This document shows positions 6,389 to 8,564 of a stretch of DNA of 8,564 nt, piece after piece. Each line of letters opens with the position of its first letter. Position 1 is the first letter of the stretch. The stretch comes from an uncultured Caulobacter sp. (GTDB taxonomy: Bacteria; Pseudomonadota; Alphaproteobacteria; Caulobacterales; Caulobacteraceae). Where the stretch lies: assembly GCA_937991555.1 (NCBI GenBank), contig CALKHU010000065.1, forward strand, positions 1 through 8,564. Reading direction: 5' to 3'. The translations under genes and the position numbers were made by a program. The notes beneath the pieces were generated by a model. The model was not told where the DNA came from and ran no database searches. It saw only the letters and a list, made by a program, of their open reading frames with translations.

Positions 6389-7561
6389 ATGTGGGGGCTC
6401 AAGGGTTTCAAGCGCTGGATCTTTCTGGGCGCGGTCGCCATGGCCCTGTTGCTGGCGTTCGCCGCCTGGGTCTTCCGGGTCGACATCATTCGCACCACCC
6501 TCGACCCGCGGGTGCCGTTCCAGACCTACAAGCCGTCGAGGGCGCCCAACTACGCCCAAGGGCGGGCGTGGGCGCTGCCCATCGTCGCCGATCCGCCGGC
6601 GACCCTGCCGGCGGACGTGTTCTTCATCGCGCCCACCACCTACGACGGCGGCGAGCACTGGAACGCGCCGTTCCGCGACCAGGAGGCGCGACGGCTGCTC
6701 GAGCGCGTGATGCTGCCCAACTACGCCGGGCCGTTCGCCCGCGTGGGGCGGGTGTTCGCGCCCAACTACCGGCAGGCCAGCCTCTATTCCCAGCTGACCC
6801 TGCGCGAGGACGCCCGCAGCGCGCGCCGCTTCGCCTACGGCGACATCCAGGCGGCGTTCCGGTACTGGAAGGCGCACCATGACACCGGCCGGCCGTTGGT
6901 CATCGTCGGCGTCGAACAGGGCGGCCTTCTGGCGTCGCGGCTGCTGCGCGAGGAGATCGCCCCCGACGGCGACCTGCGCGCGCGCCTGGCCGGCGTCTAT
7001 CTGATCGAGACGGTCGTCCCGGAGGACGAGTTCACCCGGGACGCGCTGGTCCCGGCCTGCTGGATGCGGGCGCAGGCCCGATGCGTCGTGGCCTGGGCCA
7101 CACCCCGGGAGACGGGCGCGCGGGAGACGGTCGAGCGGGCCCTGGTCTGGGACGGCGGCGGCCAGCTCGTCGAGCTCGTGGGTCGCAGGCCGCTCTGCGT
7201 CAACCCGCTGACCGGCGCCAGGAGCGACGCGCCGGCCGCGGAGCGCGACAACCTCGGCGCGGCGGTGGCGACCGGCTTCGGCTGGAACGAACGGCCTGCC
7301 TTCCTGCAGCGGCAGGTCAGCGCCCGCTGCGTCGACGGCCTGCTGCAGGTCAGCCAGCCGAAGTCGAAGGTGTTCAAGCCCGCGCGGGGCTGGGCCGACA
7401 GGCTGAAGGCCCCGCCGTACAACCTCTTCTACCTGGATCTCGAGGCGGACGCGCAGGCCCGCGTCTCGGCGCTGCTCGGCCGACAGGCCTACGGCAAGGC
7501 CGCGCCGCCGATCGAGACCTCCATCCCGGTCAGGCCCTCGCCGGTCCACCGGATCGACTGA
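6389..7561 (+). CDS. Membrane-anchored DUF3089 family protein, probable non-catalytic alpha/beta-hydrolase fold
   Basis: A 390-aa protein of unknown function. Residues 10-29 form one hydrophobic segment preceded by K5, K8 and R9, so it is probably an inner-membrane anchor or uncleaved signal with the rest in the periplasm. The body matches, by my recall, the DUF3089 (lipase-like) pattern: PADVFFIAPTTYDGGEHWN, FAPNYRQAS, then VPACWMRAQARCVVAW with two spaced cysteines, and CVNPLTG. In typical members the nucleophile elbow is GHSQG; here it reads GVEQG at 174-178, with E176 (codon GAA) where serine is expected, so classical serine hydrolase activity is unlikely. The ATG at 6389 lies 27 bp after hldD, without a clear ribosome binding site. 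The MFS gene begins 2 bp after its stop. The context suggests an envelope or export role linked to these neighbours, but that is inference. Confidence 0.82.
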   Translation: MWGLKGFKRWIFLGAVAMALLLAFAAWVFRVDIIRTTLDPRVPFQTYKPSRAPNYAQGRAWALPIVADPPATLPADVFFIAPTTYDGGEHWNAPFRDQEARRLLERVMLPNYAGPFARVGRVFAPNYRQASLYSQLTLREDARSARRFAYGDIQAAFRYWKAHHDTGRPLVIVGVEQGGLLASRLLREEIAPDGDLRARLAGVYLIETVVPEDEFTRDALVPACWMRAQARCVVAWATPRETGARETVERALVWDGGGQLVELVGRRPLCVNPLTGARSDAPAAERDNLGAAVATGFGWNERPAFLQRQVSARCVDGLLQVSQPKSKVFKPARGWADRLKAPPYNLFYLDLEADAQARVSALLGRQAYGKAAPPIETSIPVRPSPVHRID

Positions 7562-7563
7562 CG

Positions 7564-8564
7564 GTGTCCATCCTCGGGGGAGAGCTCTGGCGGCACGGCG
7601 ATTTCCTGCGCCTGTGGTCGGCGCAGGCCGTGTCGGCGTTCGGCGCGCGCATCACCCGGGAAGGCCTGCCGCTGGCGGCGGTGATGACCCTGGACGCCGA
7701 ACCGGCGCAACTCGGCATGCTGGCCGCGTTGTCGATGGGGCCGGGGCTGGTGGTCGGGCTGCTGGCGGGCGGCTTCGTCGACCGTTCCCGACGGCGGACG
7801 ATCCTGATCGGCGCCGACCTGGCGCGGTTCGCGGTGCTGATGACCGTGCCGCTGGCGGCCTGGTTGACGCTGCTGTCGATCGAGCAGCTCTACATCGTGG
7901 CCGCGCTGGTCGGGGCGGCCAGCGTCCTGTTCGACCTCGCCGACAACGCCTTCCTGCCCGGTCTGGTCGGACCGGACGAGCTGATGGAGGGCAACAGCAA
8001 GCTGGGCGTCACCGACTCGACAGCCGAGATCGGCGGTCCGGCGCTGGCGGGACTGCTGTTCCAGGGACTGACCGCGCCGTTCGCGATCGCCGTCAACGCC
8101 GCCACCTACCTGGCGTCGGCCCTGCTGCTGGGGGGCATCCGGGCCGCCGAGCCGCCGCCGCAGGCGAGCAGCGGGCCTCAGCATCCCGGCCGCGATCTTG
8201 CGGACGGCTGGCGCGCGATCATGGCCCGTCCGCTGGTGCGGGCGCTGCTGTTCATGACCATGGCGCAGACGCTGTTCTTCTCGTTCTTCGCCGGTCTCTA
8301 CGCCCTCTGGGCGCTGCGGCATCTGGGCATCAGCCCCGCGGCTCTGGGCCTGGTGATCGCCGTTGGCGGCGTGGGGGCCCTTCTGGGAGCGCTGCTGGCG
8401 CCGTGGATGACCCGTCTGCTGGGGATCGGCCCTGCGATCGTCGTCTGCGGCGTCGTCTCCGGCCTGTCGGCCTTCCTGATCCCGCTGGCGCCTGCCGATC
8501 CGGCCGGCGCCGTCGCCTTCATGGCCGCCGCCCAGCTGCTCGGCGACTCGTTCGGGCTGGCGGC
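7564..8564 (+). CDS. MFS transporter (EntS / MFS_3-like), 3' partial
   Basis: An open frame without stop runs off the window edge; 333 codons are visible, of an expected 400-430. Major facilitator proteins of this group are 12-helix inner-membrane exporters driven by proton exchange. Seen: a short hydrophilic N-terminus, hydrophobic helices across the whole visible part, MFS motif A as GGFVDRSRRR at 69-78 between helices 2 and 3, and the group signature DLADNAFLPGLVGPDELMEGN at about 124-144 (its closest relatives by recall are EntS-like siderophore and drug exporters). A central cytoplasmic loop lies near residues 195-220, followed by a second helix bundle. The start is taken as GTG, 2 bp after the DUF3089 stop, since the next ATG (residue 41) would remove helix 1. 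Tight spacing argues for translational coupling. The substrate cannot be predicted. Confidence 0.9.
   Translation, partial: MSILGGELWRHGDFLRLWSAQAVSAFGARITREGLPLAAVMTLDAEPAQLGMLAALSMGPGLVVGLLAGGFVDRSRRRTILIGADLARFAVLMTVPLAAWLTLLSIEQLYIVAALVGAASVLFDLADNAFLPGLVGPDELMEGNSKLGVTDSTAEIGGPALAGLLFQGLTAPFAIAVNAATYLASALLLGGIRAAEPPPQASSGPQHPGRDLADGWRAIMARPLVRALLFMTMAQTLFFSFFAGLYALWALRHLGISPAALGLVIAVGGVGALLGALLAPWMTRLLGIGPAIVVCGVVSGLSAFLIPLAPADPAGAVAFMAAAQLLGDSFGLA

Noticed and set aside
5306..7549. 747-codon minus-strand open frame antisense to hldD and the DUF3089 gene
   Set aside because: Low-complexity, Arg/Val/Asp/Gly-rich translation with no recognisable motif; it mirrors the third-position GC bias of the true genes on the other strand.
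1..8564. CRISPR array, tRNA/rRNA genes, insertion sequence or prophage signs
   Set aside because: No regularly spaced repeats, cloverleaf-like segments, transposase or integrase motifs, or base-composition shift were seen by eye in the window.

Overview
The window is dense, very GC-rich DNA (roughly 70% by eye), with strong G/C preference at third codon positions and long spurious antisense reading frames. Gene content and codon style point to an alphaproteobacterium, most plausibly of the Caulobacterales type (Caulobacter, Phenylobacterium or Brevundimonas-like). No rRNA or other marker gene is present to confirm this. No tRNA, rRNA, CRISPR array, transposase or phage gene is visible, so this looks like an ordinary chromosomal segment.

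Left half (2-3804): a light and photo-oxidative stress block. It starts with the C-terminal part of an iron-sulfur bacterial cryptochrome/photolyase on the + strand, of the PhrB (6-4) type. All four cluster cysteines and the His-His pair are intact. Converging on it is a minus-strand pair: a class I CPD photolyase (phrB, 2338-3804) followed after 119 bp by a methyltransferase of the cyclopropane fatty acid synthase family (977-2218). The methyltransferase keeps the SAM site but has replaced two of the five bicarbonate-site residues known from E. coli Cfa. The phrB/cfa gap holds three inverted repeats. The grouping recalls the phrA-cfaA pair of the Rhodobacter sphaeroides RpoE singlet-oxygen regulon.

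Right half (3885-8564): a plus-strand run transcribed divergently from phrB. It comprises hldE (bifunctional heptose-7-phosphate kinase / heptose-1-phosphate adenylyltransferase) and hldD (ADP-heptose 6-epimerase), which together complete ADP-L-glycero-D-manno-heptose for LPS core. These are followed by a membrane-anchored DUF3089 protein whose expected nucleophile serine is a glutamate, and by a 3'-truncated major facilitator transporter of the EntS/MFS_3 type. Gaps of 8, 27 and 2 bp suggest one operon.

I do not see an undescribed defence or mobile system. The points most worth checking are the photolyase/methyltransferase grouping, the altered active site of the Cfa-like enzyme, the GVEQG elbow of the DUF3089 protein, and the paired palindromes before the Cfa-like gene.
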